DNA of 64,000 nucleotides, taken from Pseudomonas sp. TH15 (GTDB lineage Bacteria > Pseudomonadota > Gammaproteobacteria > Pseudomonadales > Pseudomonadaceae). The notes beneath the pieces are model-generated. The model was not told the DNA's origin. It ran no database searches and saw nothing but the letters and a program-made list of their open reading frames with translations. Position 1 is the stretch's first letter. Each line of letters starts with the position of its first letter. Made by a program: the position numbers and the translations under genes. Location: positions 2,470,001 through 2,534,000 of the forward strand of contig NZ_JAEKEL010000001.1 in NCBI RefSeq assembly GCF_016651105.1, in the 5' to 3' direction. Below are positions 43,800 to 53,035 of this stretch, piece by piece.

Positions 43800-45149
43800 A
43801 TGCAGAACTCGACCCAAGCGGCGAATGCCTGGCGCATTCTGTTCCTGCTGTTCCTGGCCAACCTGTTCAACTTCTTCGACCGCACCATCCCCGCCATCAT
43901 TATTGAGCCCATCCGTAAGGAATGGCACCTCAGCGACTTTCAGCTTGGGATCATCGGCACCGCGTTCACCATCGTCTACGCGATTGCCGGTCTGCCGCTG
44001 GGGCGAATGGCCGATACCGGTTCGCGCAGCAAGTTAATGGGCTGGGGCCTCGCGGTGTGGAGCGGGTTGACGGCGGTCAATGGCCTGGTCGGCAGTTTCT
44101 GGGGCTTCCTGCTGGTGCGCATGGGCATCGGCATCGGTGAAGCCAGTTACGCGCCAGCGGCCAACTCGCTGATTGGCGACCTGTTCCCGGCCCACCGTCG
44201 GGCGCGAGCCATGGGGATTTTCATGCTCGGGCTGCCGCTGGGCCTGCTGTTGGCGTTCTTCACCATCGGCGCGATGGTCAAGGCTTTCGATAGCTGGCGC
44301 GCACCGTTCTTTATCGCGGCGGTGCCGGGGTTGATCCTGGCGATCTTCATGTTCTTCATTAAAGAACCGAAACGCGGCGCAGCGGAAAGCGTGCAAGTGT
44401 CCCAGGAAAAAGTCGACAAGCCGATTCGACGGATTCTGGCGGTGCCGACGTTCCTCTGGCTGGTGCTGGCAGGGCTGTGCTTCAACTTCGCGACCTACGC
44501 CTGCAACTCGTTCCTGGTGCCGATGCTGCAGCGCTATTTCCTGATGCCGTTGCAGGAAGCGGCGGTGGCGACCGGGGTGATCGTCGGCGTGACCGGGCTG
44601 TTCGGCTTGACCCTGGGCGGCTGGATCGCCGACAAGATTCACCAGCGTGTGGCCAATGGGCGACTGTTGTTTGCCGCGTTCAGTTTGATCATCTCGACGG
44701 TGTGCACCGCGTGTGCGCTGCATGCCGGGCGCATTGAAATCGGGGTGTTTGTCGCGGTGTTCAGTCTGGGCTGGCTGTTTGCCTACAACTTCTACACCTG
44801 CGTTTATACGGCGATTCAGGACGTGGTCGAACCGCGCCTGCGGGCAACGGCCATGGCGTTGTTCTTTGCCGGGTTGTATTTGTTGGGCGGTGGATTGGGG
44901 CCGGTGGTGGTCGGTGGGTTATCCGATCACTTTGCGCATTCGGCGATGCTGACGGAGGGTGCCGAGCAGATGACCGAAGCGTTCAAGGCTATCGGTCTGC
45001 ATGACGCGATGTACTTGATCCCGGTGGCGCTGTTTTTCACCATGGTGTTTCTATTTATGGCGTCGCGGTGTTTTGTGCGTGATGCAAAGCGGATGAAGGA
45101 CGGGTTGGTGGCTGTCGTTGAGCCTGAAGGTGCTGCGGTGACTGCGTAA
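43800..45149 (+). CDS. MFS transporter, spinster-like
   Basis: A 449-residue permease with about 12 helices and the MFS loop motif GRMADTGSRSKLMGWG; RMGIGIGEASYAPAANSLIG resembles bacterial spinster/ACS carriers. It starts directly with LFLLFLANLFNFFDRTIPAI. Substrate unknown (lipid-like or organic acid candidates). Upstream 290 bp contain AGCCCCGGTTTTCGGGG at about 43632, a small hairpin, and no gene. A strong terminator follows. Confidence 0.88.
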   Translation: MQNSTQAANAWRILFLLFLANLFNFFDRTIPAIIIEPIRKEWHLSDFQLGIIGTAFTIVYAIAGLPLGRMADTGSRSKLMGWGLAVWSGLTAVNGLVGSFWGFLLVRMGIGIGEASYAPAANSLIGDLFPAHRRARAMGIFMLGLPLGLLLAFFTIGAMVKAFDSWRAPFFIAAVPGLILAIFMFFIKEPKRGAAESVQVSQEKVDKPIRRILAVPTFLWLVLAGLCFNFATYACNSFLVPMLQRYFLMPLQEAAVATGVIVGVTGLFGLTLGGWIADKIHQRVANGRLLFAAFSLIISTVCTACALHAGRIEIGVFVAVFSLGWLFAYNFYTCVYTAIQDVVEPRLRATAMALFFAGLYLLGGGLGPVVVGGLSDHFAHSAMLTEGAEQMTEAFKAIGLHDAMYLIPVALFFTMVFLFMASRCFVRDAKRMKDGLVAVVEPEGAAVTA

Positions 45150-45155
45150 CCGCCA

Positions 45156-45227
45156 TCGCGAGCAAGCTCGCTCCCACATTGGATTTGTGAACGCCACAGA
45201 TCCCCTGTGGGTGCGAGCTTGCTCGCG
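45156..45227. repeat. REP pair
   Basis: TCGCGAGCAAGCTCGCTCCC near 45156 and GTGCGAGCTTGCTCGCGATC near 45211 flank a 30-bp spacer. Confidence 0.85.
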
Positions 45228-45264
45228 ATCAGGCCATCAGCCACACCCCATCATTCCGGCAGAC

Positions 45265-45298
45265 AAAAAAAGGCCCGCATCACTGCGGGCCTTTTTTT
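45265..45298. terminator. Bidirectional terminator between MFS gene and rapA
   Basis: AGGCCCGCA (45271-45279), loop TCAC, TGCGGGCCT (45284-45292) with A6 before and T7 after. Confidence 0.93.
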
Positions 45299-45323
45299 GT
45301 TTCTACGGAGTAGGAGAGGGCGA

Positions 45324-48170
45324 TTAACCCGCTACCAACACCCGAATTGCTTCCAGTCGCAGCGCAGCCTTGTCGAGCATGGCCAGGCCTTGCTCGCGCT
45401 GATTGCGCAGGGCAACCAGTTCGCTATCGCGTACGGTCGGGTTGACCGCTTGCAACGCGGTCAGGCGTGCCAGTTCTTCGTCAGTGTCGGCAGCCAGGCG
45501 ACGTTGCGCCTCAGCCACACGCTCGGCGTGACGCGGGGCGATCTTCTCTTCGCCGGCGTTGATCCGTGGCGTCAGCTGATCGCGCTGAGCCTGGACGAAC
45601 TTGTTGGCGCTGGCGCGAGGCACGCTTTCCAGTTGATCGTTCAGGGTTTCGAACGACACCCGGCCCGACAGGTCGTTGCCATTGGCATCGAGCAGGCAGC
45701 GCAGGGCGGCCGGCGGCAGGTAACGGCCCAGTTGCAAGGAGCGCGGGGCAACCACTTCGCTGACGTAGAGCAGTTCCAGCAACACGGTGCCAGGTTTCAG
45801 CGCCTTGTTCTTGATCAGCGCTACGGCGGTGTTGCCCATCGAACCGGACAACACCAGGTCCATACCACCCTGGACCATCGGGTGTTCCCAGGTGATGAAC
45901 TGCATGTCTTCGCGAGACAGCGCCTGGTTGCGGTCGTAGGTGATGGTCACGCCTTCGTCGTCGCCCAGCGGGAAGCTGGCGTCGAGCATTTTTTCGCTCG
46001 GCTTGAGGATCAGCGCATTTTCCGAATGGTCTTCGCTGTCGATGCCGAACGCGTCGAACAGGGTTTCCATATAGATCGGCAGGGCGAACTGATCGTCTTG
46101 CTCAAGGATGTCCTCGACCAACTGATCGCCTTCGCCCGAACCGCCGGAGTTGAGTTCCAGCAAGCGGTCGCGACCGGTGTGCAGCTCGGCTTCCAGACGC
46201 TCACGCTCGCCGCGGGCCTCGTCGATCAGGGCTTGCCACTCGCCATCGTCGGCGTTTTCCAGCAGCGGCAGCAGGCGCGGGCCGAACTGATGCTGCAAGG
46301 CGTTGCCGGTCGGGCAAGTGTTGAGGAACGCGTTCAGCGCTTCGTGGTACCACTGGAATAGCCGCTCTTGCGGGCTGGTTTCCAGATACGGCACGTGCAG
46401 CTCGATGATGTGTTTCTGGCCGATCCGGTCCAGACGACCGATACGCTGCTCGAGCAGGTCCGGGTGCGCCGGCAGATCGAACAGCACCAAGTGGTGCGAG
46501 AACTGGAAGTTGCGACCTTCACTGCCGATTTCCGAGCAGATCAGCACTTGCGCGCCGAACTCTTCATCCGCGAAGTAGGCGGCGGCGCGGTCACGCTCGA
46601 GGATGTTCATGCCTTCGTGGAAGACCGTGGCCGGAATGCCGGAACGTACGCGCAGGGCGTCTTCCAGATCCATGGCGGTTTCGGCGTGGGCGCAAATCAC
46701 CAGCACTTTAGTGCGCTTGAGCATTTTCAGCTGATCGATCAGCCACTCGACGCGCGGGTCGAATTTCCACCAGCGTTCTTCTTCGTTGGCATCCGGCTGG
46801 GCCTGGAAGCTGACTTCCGGGTACAGCTCGGCGTGATCGCCCAGCGGCAGTTCGAGGTATTCGTCCGGGCACGGCAGCGGGTACGGGTGCAGTTTGCGCT
46901 CCGGGAAACCCTGCACGGCGGCGCGGGTGTTACGGAACAGCACGCGGCCGGTGCCGTGGCGATCGAGCAACTCGCGCACCAGACGGGCGCTGGCTTCGGC
47001 GTCGCCATCGTTGACCGCGGTCAGCAGCGCTTCGCCTTCGTTGCCGAGGAAACCGTGAATAGTCTTGTGCGCTTCAGGCGACAGGCGCCCTTTGTCCAGC
47101 AGCTCCTGAACGGCTTCGGCCACCGGGCGATAGTTTTCGCTCTCGGCGCGGAAGGCGTGCAGGTCATGAAAACGGTTCGGGTCGAGCAGGCGCAGACGCG
47201 CGAAGTGGCTGTCCTGGCCCAGTTGTTCCGGGGTCGCGGTCAGCAGCAGCACACCAGGAATAGTCTCGGCGAGTTGCTCGACGAGGGTGTATTCAGGGCT
47301 GGCTTTTTCTTCGTGCCAGACCAGGTGGTGCGCTTCGTCGACCACCAGCAGGTCCCAACCGGCAGCGAACAGAGCGTCCTGCACCTTCTCGTCGTCCACC
47401 AGCCATTCCAGTGCAACCAGCGCGAGCTGGGTGTCTTCGAACGGGTTGCCGGCATCGCTTTCGATAAAGCGTTCTTCGTCGAACAGCGCGACTTGCAGGT
47501 TGAAGCGGCGGCGCATCTCGACCAGCCACTGGTGTTGCAGGTTCTCAGGAACCAGGATCAACACGCGGTTGGCGCGACCCGAGAGCAGTTGGCGATGGAT
47601 GACCAGGCCGGCTTCGATGGTTTTACCCAGGCCTACTTCGTCCGCCAGCAGAACCCGAGGCGCGATACGGTCGGCGACTTCACGGGCGATGTGCAATTGG
47701 TGCGCGATTGGCTGCGCACGCACGCCGCCCAGGCCCCAGAGGGCAGACTGCAACTGACGGCTGGTGTGTTCCAGCGTGTGATAACGCAGGGAGAACCAGG
47801 CCAACGGGTCGATCTGCCCGGCGAACAGACGGTCGCTGGCCAGACGGAACTGAATGAAGTTCGACAGTTGGGTTTCCGGCAGGGTGACCGCTTCGTTCTG
47901 CGCGTTGAGGCCGTGGTAGACCAGCAGGCCATCGACGTCGTCGACTTCCTGTACGGTCAGTTTCCAGCCTTCGAAGTGAGTGATCGAGTCACCCGGCGAA
48001 AACCGCACACGTGTGAGGGGCGCATTCCGTAGCGCGTACTGACGAGTGTCGCCAGTGGCCGGATAGAGCACGGTCAACAAGCGGCCGTCCTGTGCCAGAA
48101 CGGTGCCCAAACCCAGCTCGGCTTCGCTGTCACTAATCCAGCGTTGCCCCGGTTGATACTGCTGCGCCAT
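45324..48170 (-). CDS. rapA: RNA polymerase-associated ATPase RapA (HepA)
   Basis: A 948-residue Swi2/Snf2 ATPase that recycles stalled RNA polymerase. N-terminal Tudor-like domains ([20 protein letters not shown]), Walker [20 protein letters not shown] box [14 protein letters not shown]2 motif [11 protein letters not shown], helicase C-terminal segment [20 protein letters not shown] then IGRLDRIGQ, and a C-terminal RapA_C domain. Length as in E. coli (968). The small gene divergent from it is PA3307-like if PAO1 order is kept. Confidence 0.97.
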   Translation of the reverse strand: MAQQYQPGQRWISDSEAELGLGTVLAQDGRLLTVLYPATGDTRQYALRNAPLTRVRFSPGDSITHFEGWKLTVQEVDDVDGLLVYHGLNAQNEAVTLPETQLSNFIQFRLASDRLFAGQIDPLAWFSLRYHTLEHTSRQLQSALWGLGGVRAQPIAHQLHIAREVADRIAPRVLLADEVGLGKTIEAGLVIHRQLLSGRANRVLILVPENLQHQWLVEMRRRFNLQVALFDEERFIESDAGNPFEDTQLALVALEWLVDDEKVQDALFAAGWDLLVVDEAHHLVWHEEKASPEYTLVEQLAETIPGVLLLTATPEQLGQDSHFARLRLLDPNRFHDLHAFRAESENYRPVAEAVQELLDKGRLSPEAHKTIHGFLGNEGEALLTAVNDGDAEASARLVRELLDRHGTGRVLFRNTRAAVQGFPERKLHPYPLPCPDEYLELPLGDHAELYPEVSFQAQPDANEEERWWKFDPRVEWLIDQLKMLKRTKVLVICAHAETAMDLEDALRVRSGIPATVFHEGMNILERDRAAAYFADEEFGAQVLICSEIGSEGRNFQFSHHLVLFDLPAHPDLLEQRIGRLDRIGQKHIIELHVPYLETSPQERLFQWYHEALNAFLNTCPTGNALQHQFGPRLLPLLENADDGEWQALIDEARGERERLEAELHTGRDRLLELNSGGSGEGDQLVEDILEQDDQFALPIYMETLFDAFGIDSEDHSENALILKPSEKMLDASFPLGDDEGVTITYDRNQALSREDMQFITWEHPMVQGGMDLVLSGSMGNTAVALIKNKALKPGTVLLELLYVSEVVAPRSLQLGRYLPPAALRCLLDANGNDLSGRVSFETLNDQLESVPRASANKFVQAQRDQLTPRINAGEEKIAPRHAERVAEAQRRLAADTDEELARLTALQAVNPTVRDSELVALRNQREQGLAMLDKAALRLEAIRVLVAG

Positions 48171-48242
48171 GCTGCCTGACTCCCACCTTGAAAAAGCGGG
48201 CTATCTTAACGGAATGAGCCTTCAGGGCCAAAGGATTACTCA

Positions 48243-48280
48243 TGTAGGAGCTGCCGAAGGCTGCGATCTTTTGATCTTGG
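48243..48280. repeat. Single REP half of the GTAGGAGCTGCCGAAGGCTG class
   Basis: TGTAGGAGCTGCCGAAGGCT with GCGATCTTTTGATCTT after it; no complementary partner nearby. It is a single copy, 70-110 bp upstream of rapA. Confidence 0.7.
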
Positions 48281-48410
48281 GGAACGCTTGAGTTCTGTGC
48301 TGTCGGATAAAACATAGCGGCCCGCACGTGTGCTGGTTCACAACTTTGCGACCGATGGCTCAAGTCGCAACCTGCGCAGCCGACAGCCTGAAGACAGGAG
48401 ACTAATAATT

Positions 48411-48752
48411 ATGCTGCAACCGATGCTGCCCTTGAGTGCCGTGCCGATCACCTCACAGCAGGACCCGATCCGCCAGCGCCCGGACATTCCGCCGGTAGTG
48501 CCTGTGCAGGAAAGCTCCAGCGACAGCACGATCGACATGCAAAAACGCGACCCGGAAGAGGCCGCCCTGCAACTGCGCGAAGAACAGCGCCGAAAGCAGG
48601 AGCAAGATCGCCGCCGTCGCGAGGCCGATGAGGACCCGGAAGAACACCTGGCGATTCCCGGTGACGAACTCAATGCCGACAACACCGTGCCGGTCGCACC
48701 GTTGATAGACGATCAGCCGCGCCAAGGGCTTTGGGTCGATATCCAGATTTGA
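48411..48752 (+). CDS. Small acidic/charged hypothetical protein
   Basis: A 113-residue protein from the ATG at 48411. Proline-rich head (LPLSAVPITSQQDPIRQRPD), then a highly charged predicted coiled coil (EEAALQLREEQRRKQEQDRR) and an acidic end. Often mislabelled aspartate-semialdehyde dehydrogenase in databases; nothing in the sequence supports that. AGGAG is 12 nt upstream. Confidence 0.7.
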   Translation: MLQPMLPLSAVPITSQQDPIRQRPDIPPVVPVQESSSDSTIDMQKRDPEEAALQLREEQRRKQEQDRRRREADEDPEEHLAIPGDELNADNTVPVAPLIDDQPRQGLWVDIQI

Positions 48753-48887
48753 CCGTTGTCGCTCACATGAATTGTTTTAGGCTGTTTAAGCCGGTGGCTG
48801 GTCAGCGCTGGCGTCAGGCTGCATTATTGGTTCAGTCCTGCCAGTGATGCGGCAGTTGTGATTCTTTCCAGCGATGCACTGAACACC

Positions 48888-49049
48888 ATGAGCCAAGACG
48901 ACAAACTGATCGACCTTAATGCCGAACGCGCCAAGCGGGTTCATGACCTCAACGATAAGCGCCTGAACGAAGTCCGCCAGGCGTTCGAGCAGGCCATGCC
49001 GTTGGGTAAAGCGAAGAAAAAGCCGAAAAACAAACCGAAAAAGCGTTGA
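48888..49049 (+). CDS. Very small Lys-rich protein
   Basis: A 53-residue protein: SQDDKLIDLNAERAKRVHDL, a short helix, then a basic tail (KAKKKPKNKPKKR). ATG at 48888; a GTG ten codons upstream is possible. No clear ribosome site. Conserved-looking amphipathic helix plus basic end suggests nucleic-acid contact, which is inference only. Confidence 0.55.
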   Translation: MSQDDKLIDLNAERAKRVHDLNDKRLNEVRQAFEQAMPLGKAKKKPKNKPKKR

Positions 49050-49114
49050 AACCCCCTGCATCGATTGATGCAGGTCAGTTATTTCCCCTCCTTTACGCCC
49101 AGTCTCGGGCGGCA

Positions 49115-49128
49115 TTGATCCCGGTCAA
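49115..49128 (+). promoter_or_regulatory. Anr/FNR box upstream of the CcoM-like gene
   Basis: TTGATCCCGGTCAA matches the Anr/FNR consensus TTGAT-N4-ATCAA except one base (GTCAA). Its centre is 30 bp before TAACTT (49151-49156), a possible -10 box, which is the class II arrangement. The next ATG is at 49194. Confidence 0.7.
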
Positions 49129-49193
49129 TTTTCTCTCCTGCCCGATTGGTTAACTTAGCCCCATCGCAACAGGGCAAGTGCAGGAGGCCAGTC

Positions 49194-49307
49194 ATGTTTT
49201 TCGATAACGTGGTGATCGCCGGAGTGCTGACAGTCGGCCTCATGGTTCTGTTTTTTGCAGGGTTTGGATATTTCATCTGGAAGGATTCCCATAAGCGCAA
49301 ACCGTAG
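49194..49307 (+). CDS. ccoM: CcoM-like cbb3 oxidase small membrane subunit
   Basis: A 37-residue single-helix membrane protein: MFFDNVVIAGVLTVGLMVLF, then FAGFGYFIWKDSHKRKP. AGGAGG is 7 nt before the ATG. It resembles CcoM, the small subunit found in the P. stutzeri cbb3 cytochrome oxidase structure (sequence from memory). The Anr box upstream supports expression in low oxygen, as for cbb3 oxidases. A good terminator follows, so it is a monocistron. Confidence 0.75.
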   Translation: MFFDNVVIAGVLTVGLMVLFFAGFGYFIWKDSHKRKP

Positions 49308-49342
49308 GTCTTTCCGGACGCAATGAGCACGCAAGGCATTTT

Positions 49343-49367
49343 GGGCAACTTCGGTTGCCCTTTTTTT
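49343..49367 (+). terminator. Intrinsic terminator of the CcoM-like gene
   Basis: GGGCAAC (49343-49349), TTCG tetraloop, GTTGCCC, then T7. Confidence 0.93.
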
Positions 49368-49426
49368 GCCTTGGCGGCCTTTGGGCCGACCAGGCTCTTG
49401 GGGGGTTGGGGCTCTTGGGGGGGTGT

Positions 49427-50222
49427 ATATCCGTTGCTGCGGTAACGGCTGCTTAGGGTTTCGCCCTTACGGCGAGGCACTTTTTTCAAACGCCAAAAAA
49501 GTACCCAAAAAGGCTCGCCCCGGCGTCCGGCCCCTCGCTTAGGCTCGGCGTGCCTTCGTTCCGGTATTCATCTGGGGGCATCGCCTACGGTCTGCTTCGC
49601 TTCGACCTCCTCTCGATGTGTGCGGCTTCGCCGCACGGCGCTACGCGCCCACCCCCCAGATGAACACCTCCACTCAGCCTCCCGAAGGGGCGGGTAGAGC
49701 AAGATCAAGAGCAGGCGAGCTAACGCTCGGCCTAATGAGTGGTGAAGAGCGAGAGGGTCGGCTTTGGTTTTGTGGTGGATTCGCCCCTCATCGGAACGCC
49801 GCCCGCCCAGCCCTCTCCCGAGGGAGAGGGGGCCGATTTGTGTGCTTTTCAAGTCTGAGTTCGACGCGGTATTTCACGTCGGCGTAGCTCCCCCAAACAC
49901 CTCGGTCAGTCCCCTCTCCCTCCGGGAGAGGGCTAGGGTGAGGGGCTCTTGATCTTCAGCCCCTTCGGGAGGCTGAGTGGAGGTGTTCATCTGGGGGTGG
50001 GCGCGTAGCGCCGTGCGGCGAAGCTGCACACATCGAGAGGAGGTCGAAGCGAAGCCGACCGTAGGCGATGCCCCCAGATGAATACCGGAACGAAGGCACG
50101 CCGAGCCTAGGCGAGGGGCCGGACGCCGGGGCGAGCCTTTTTGGGTACTTTTTTGGCGTTTGAAAAAAGTGCCTCGCCGTAAGGGCGAAACCGCCAGCGG
50201 CAACACCCGCAGCAACGGATAT
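49427..50222. repeat. Non-coding element with 265-bp inverted arms
   Basis: The left arm 49427-49691 and right arm 49958-50222 are near-perfect reverse complements. Arm landmarks: ATATCCGTTGCTGC, TTTCGCCCTTACGGCGAGGC, AAGGCTCGCCCCGGCGTCCG and CCCCAGATGAACACCTCCAC with their complements on the other side. The spacer 49692-49957 contains two CCCTCTCC/GGGAGAGG palindromes like those in the tandem array near 9.0-9.9 kb. Reading frames inside are mirror artefacts with no family. This covers the whole gap between the CcoM-like gene and the pit gene. Confidence 0.9.
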
Positions 50223-50248
50223 GCCCCCCAACCAAACCTCCAAAAAGC

Positions 50249-50284
50249 AAAAAAGGCGCGAACCTCACGGAACGCGCCTTTTTC
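50249..50284. terminator. Terminator of the phosphate transporter gene
   Basis: AAAAGGCGCG (50251-50260) pairs with CGCGCCTTTT (50273-50282) around a 12-nt loop, with A and T tracts on both sides. Confidence 0.9.
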
Positions 50285-50298
50285 GTTGCAGCGATGTA

Positions 50299-51774
50299 TC
50301 AGCTACCCAGCGCCTTCGACGCCAGCCAGAACAGGCCGGCCGACAGGGCTACAGTGGCTGGCAGGGTCAGGATCCAGGCCAGCAGGATGGTTTTGACGGT
50401 GCCACCTTGCAGGCCGCTTTTGTTGGCGATCATGGTGCCGGCCACGCCCGAGGACAGGACGTGGGTGGTGGACACCGGCAGGCTGAAGATGTTGGCCAGG
50501 CCGATCATGCCGGCGGTGGTGATTTGTGCCGACATGCCTTGTGCGTAGGTCATGCCTTGCTTGCCGATCTTCTCGCCGATGGTCAGTACCACGCGTTTCC
50601 AGCCAACCATGGTGCCCAGGCCCAGGGCCAGGGCAACCGCCAGAATCACCCAGAACGGGGCGTACTCAGTGGTGGTGGTCAGGTCTTTGCGCAGTTTGTC
50701 CAGGTCAGCCTTTTCACGGGCTTGCAGGCCTGGGAGCTTGGCGACTTTGCGTGCTGTGTCATCCAGGCAGAGCAGGTAGCGACGCACTTCGATGCGGCTT
50801 TCCGACGGCAGCGAATGGTAGTCGGCTACACCCTTGAGGGTGTCGAGCAGGGCGCTGATGGTCGGTTCGGTCTGTTGCGGGTTGCAACGGAATTTCTCCG
50901 GCAAGTCGCCTTCCACGCTTTTGCCCAGCGCCAGGAATTCACCCAGGGTGTCGGCATTGCGCTTGTAGAACTGGCTCAAGTGCAGGGTCGCATCGCGGGT
51001 ACGTTCGATCTGGTAAGTGGTGCTGCTCAGGTCGAGTACGAACTGCGCCGGCACGATACCGATCAACACCAGCATGATCAGGCCGATACCTTTCTGGCCA
51101 TCGTTGGAACCGTGCACGAAGCTCACGGCCATGGCCGAGATCACCAGTACCAGACGGTTCCAGAACGGTGGGTGCTTCTTGTCGTCGAGCTTGCGACGCT
51201 GGTCCGGCGTCTTGTGCATCTTCGACAGCGGGCGCCACCATTTAAGGCCGATCAACACCAGCGCGGCAACGATGAAGCCGGCTATTGGCGAGAACACCAG
51301 GGACGCGCCGATATCGATCGCCTTCTGCCAGTTCACGCCATCGGCCAACGGAATGTCGTTGATCAACGCGTTGGCCAGGCCGACACCGAGGATCGAACCG
51401 ATCAGGGTGTGGGAGCTGGAGGCAGGGATACCGAAGTACCAGGTGCCCAGGTTCCAGGTGATGGCGGCGGCAAGCAACGAGAACACCATGGCCAGTCCGT
51501 GTCCGGTGTTCACATTGATCAGCAGCTCTACCGGCAGCAAGTGAACGATGGCATACGCCACGCCCACACCGCCCAGCAGCACGCCGAGAAAGTTGAACAC
51601 ACCGGAAAAGAACACCGCCAGATGAGGCGGCATGGCTTTGGTGTAGATAACAGTGGCCACCGCGTTGGCAGTGTCATGAAAGCCGTTGATGAACTCGAAG
51701 GCGAGGACAAAGGCCAGGGCGAGCAAGAGGCTCACAAGCACCCAAGCATCTAGTCCGCTGAATAAATCGATCAT
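50299..51774 (-). CDS. pitA: PiT-family inorganic phosphate transporter
   Basis: A 491-residue low-affinity phosphate/metal-phosphate:H+ symporter. Both PiT signatures are present: FINGFHDTANAVATVIYTKA near the N terminus and SFVHGSNDGQKGIGL in the second half, plus a central hydrophilic loop of about 130 residues and FSLPVSTTHVLSSGVAG. About ten helices. The start at 51774 gives the usual N terminus (IDLFSGLDAWVLVSLLLALA). pitA as in E. coli is a reasonable symbol. Confidence 0.92.
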   Translation of the reverse strand: MIDLFSGLDAWVLVSLLLALAFVLAFEFINGFHDTANAVATVIYTKAMPPHLAVFFSGVFNFLGVLLGGVGVAYAIVHLLPVELLINVNTGHGLAMVFSLLAAAITWNLGTWYFGIPASSSHTLIGSILGVGLANALINDIPLADGVNWQKAIDIGASLVFSPIAGFIVAALVLIGLKWWRPLSKMHKTPDQRRKLDDKKHPPFWNRLVLVISAMAVSFVHGSNDGQKGIGLIMLVLIGIVPAQFVLDLSSTTYQIERTRDATLHLSQFYKRNADTLGEFLALGKSVEGDLPEKFRCNPQQTEPTISALLDTLKGVADYHSLPSESRIEVRRYLLCLDDTARKVAKLPGLQAREKADLDKLRKDLTTTTEYAPFWVILAVALALGLGTMVGWKRVVLTIGEKIGKQGMTYAQGMSAQITTAGMIGLANIFSLPVSTTHVLSSGVAGTMIANKSGLQGGTVKTILLAWILTLPATVALSAGLFWLASKALGS

Positions 51775-51890
51775 GAAGGTTTTCTGACCCGGTCGTAAGG
51801 GGGCGCGATTATGCCAGAAAAGACTGGAAATCGATGCACTAGCTGCTCGTCGGTAACATTCTTCAACGAATTAGTTTGTAGCGAAGCCCA

Positions 51891-52076
51891 AAGCCCCAGC
51901 TTTTTACTGGGGTTTGCAACTCTTTGATTTTCTTTGAAAAGCTAGCAGCCACAAGGGTTTCTCTCGAGGGCGCGAGAGGCTAAACCGCTTGTATGAAATA
52001 TCTGAGAAGAGGGTCGGACATGCGCCATTTGCCTCATCCGGTGGGTGAGGTGGCCGCCGCCCGCTTGTAGCGGGCG
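51891..52076. other. Run of hairpins in a 376-bp gap
   Basis: Four potential stems follow each other between the pit start and the next small gene: AAGCCCCAG/CTGGGGTT (51891-51914), CTCTCG/CGAGAG (51961-51978), CCTCA/TGAGG (52032-52050) and CGCCCGCT/AGCGGGCG (52058-52076). No open reading frame with support. The first could act as a terminator, the rest as part of a structured RNA or a decayed repeat. Confidence 0.4.
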
Positions 52077-52150
52077 CGAAAGGCATGGTCGATACACCGC
52101 GCTTTTAGCGGGAGCAGACGCAGACCCTTGAAGGATTCAAGCCGGAGCGG

Positions 52151-52351
52151 TCAAGGCTCTTCGGCTTTGAGTTCCTTTTCCATCTTCTGTAGTTCTTGGG
52201 TGAAAGCCTGATCTTGAACGGTGGCGCGTTTACGCCAGGGCTTGCGTTCCGGTTCGGGCTGGGCGGCGTAGGTGGTGACTTCCCCGCCGTAAACTTCCTT
52301 GTAACGTTGTTCCTGGCGCTCAAGTTCCGCGCGCAGTTCGTCTTTCGTCAC
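52151..52351 (-). CDS. Small charged hypothetical protein
   Basis: A 66-residue soluble protein from a GTG at 52351 (AGGT 8 nt upstream): [40 protein letters not shown] and a C-terminal helix ([15 protein letters not shown]). Rich in Glu, Lys and Arg, predicted helical. No family known to me. An ATG-started version would be longer but has no ribosome site. Confidence 0.6.
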   Translation of the reverse strand: MTKDELRAELERQEQRYKEVYGGEVTTYAAQPEPERKPWRKRATVQDQAFTQELQKMEKELKAEEP

Positions 52352-53035
52352 AGTGCTACCTGATTGAGTTGAGATAAATTCTGGTGAAACGCGCTGCATC
52401 GAATTTACTGACCACGTTCGTTGAAAGGACAATGCCTGAAAGGGCATCGGCTTTTTAACGACAGAGTGATCAACAGTTCCATATTGCAGGCGGCCACGGC
52501 ACCAGAGAAAACAGCTGACGTAGCTTCAGTATCCTGTTTCAGCGAGCGCGTTGGCGGTGTCTATCACATAAGCGTCAGGTGCTTGCTGCGGGCGGCGGCG
52601 ATGGGACATCGCGCTCCGGGTGGCACAATCGGCAAGTAAGAAACCGGCGGGCCACTGATGTGCATTATAGCGGTCGATTCGAAGAACACTATCTCTTGAG
52701 AGTTAAAAGTGGTTCCTGGTGTGTGATGTTTTTTTTACTCGTAACTTTTAAGGGGCATTAGAGTTCCGCATTGCCACTTTCAGCGACCTGTTTCTGGCGC
52801 CAACAACTCGGACAAGTTCGGTCTCATACATTGCCCCTTAAGTCGGCGATCACTCAACAGTAACCTTATTTCACAGCATTACTGAATAGGAAACTGAGGG
52901 GCCTGGTGGTGGCGGCCGTCGATTGCGATTATCGGTCGATGGTTCGATAATCGCCCAATCTTGTCGCCGGCGACTTGTGTACTGGCCAGGAGCCGCTTGT
53001 AATAGCCACTGATCCGTGTAGGAAAAGGACCTGAT
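52352..53035. other. 684-bp gap upstream of pcaR
   Basis: No gene supported. An imperfect inverted repeat TAACTTTTAAGGGGCAT (about 52742) / ATTGCCCCTTAAGT (about 52830) is visible with a 75-bp spacer. A T8 run lies near 52728. The right end holds the PcaR-type operator listed separately. Base composition is more AT-rich than the neighbours. Confidence 0.5.
52921..52956 (+). promoter_or_regulatory. PcaR-type operator upstream of pcaR
   Basis: GTTCGATAATCGCCC at 52942-52956 agrees with the 15-bp PcaR/PobR-type box GTTCGATAATCGCAC known from P. putida except one base. An inverted half (GCGATTATCGG) lies just before at 52925. It is 80 bp upstream of the pcaR ATG, so autoregulation is likely. Confidence 0.75.

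Noticed and set aside
48411..48752. Aspartate-semialdehyde dehydrogenase
   Set aside because: A common database label for this family, but at 113 residues with a charged coil it has no dehydrogenase fold or active-site Cys.
49115..49307. tRNA or structured RNA upstream of the pit gene
   Set aside because: The region is explained by the Anr box, a short membrane-protein gene and a terminator.
49568..49887. Overlapping reading frames within the inverted-arm element as genes
   Set aside because: They occur in mirror image in both arms and both strands, have no ribosome sites and no domain; composition-driven artefacts.
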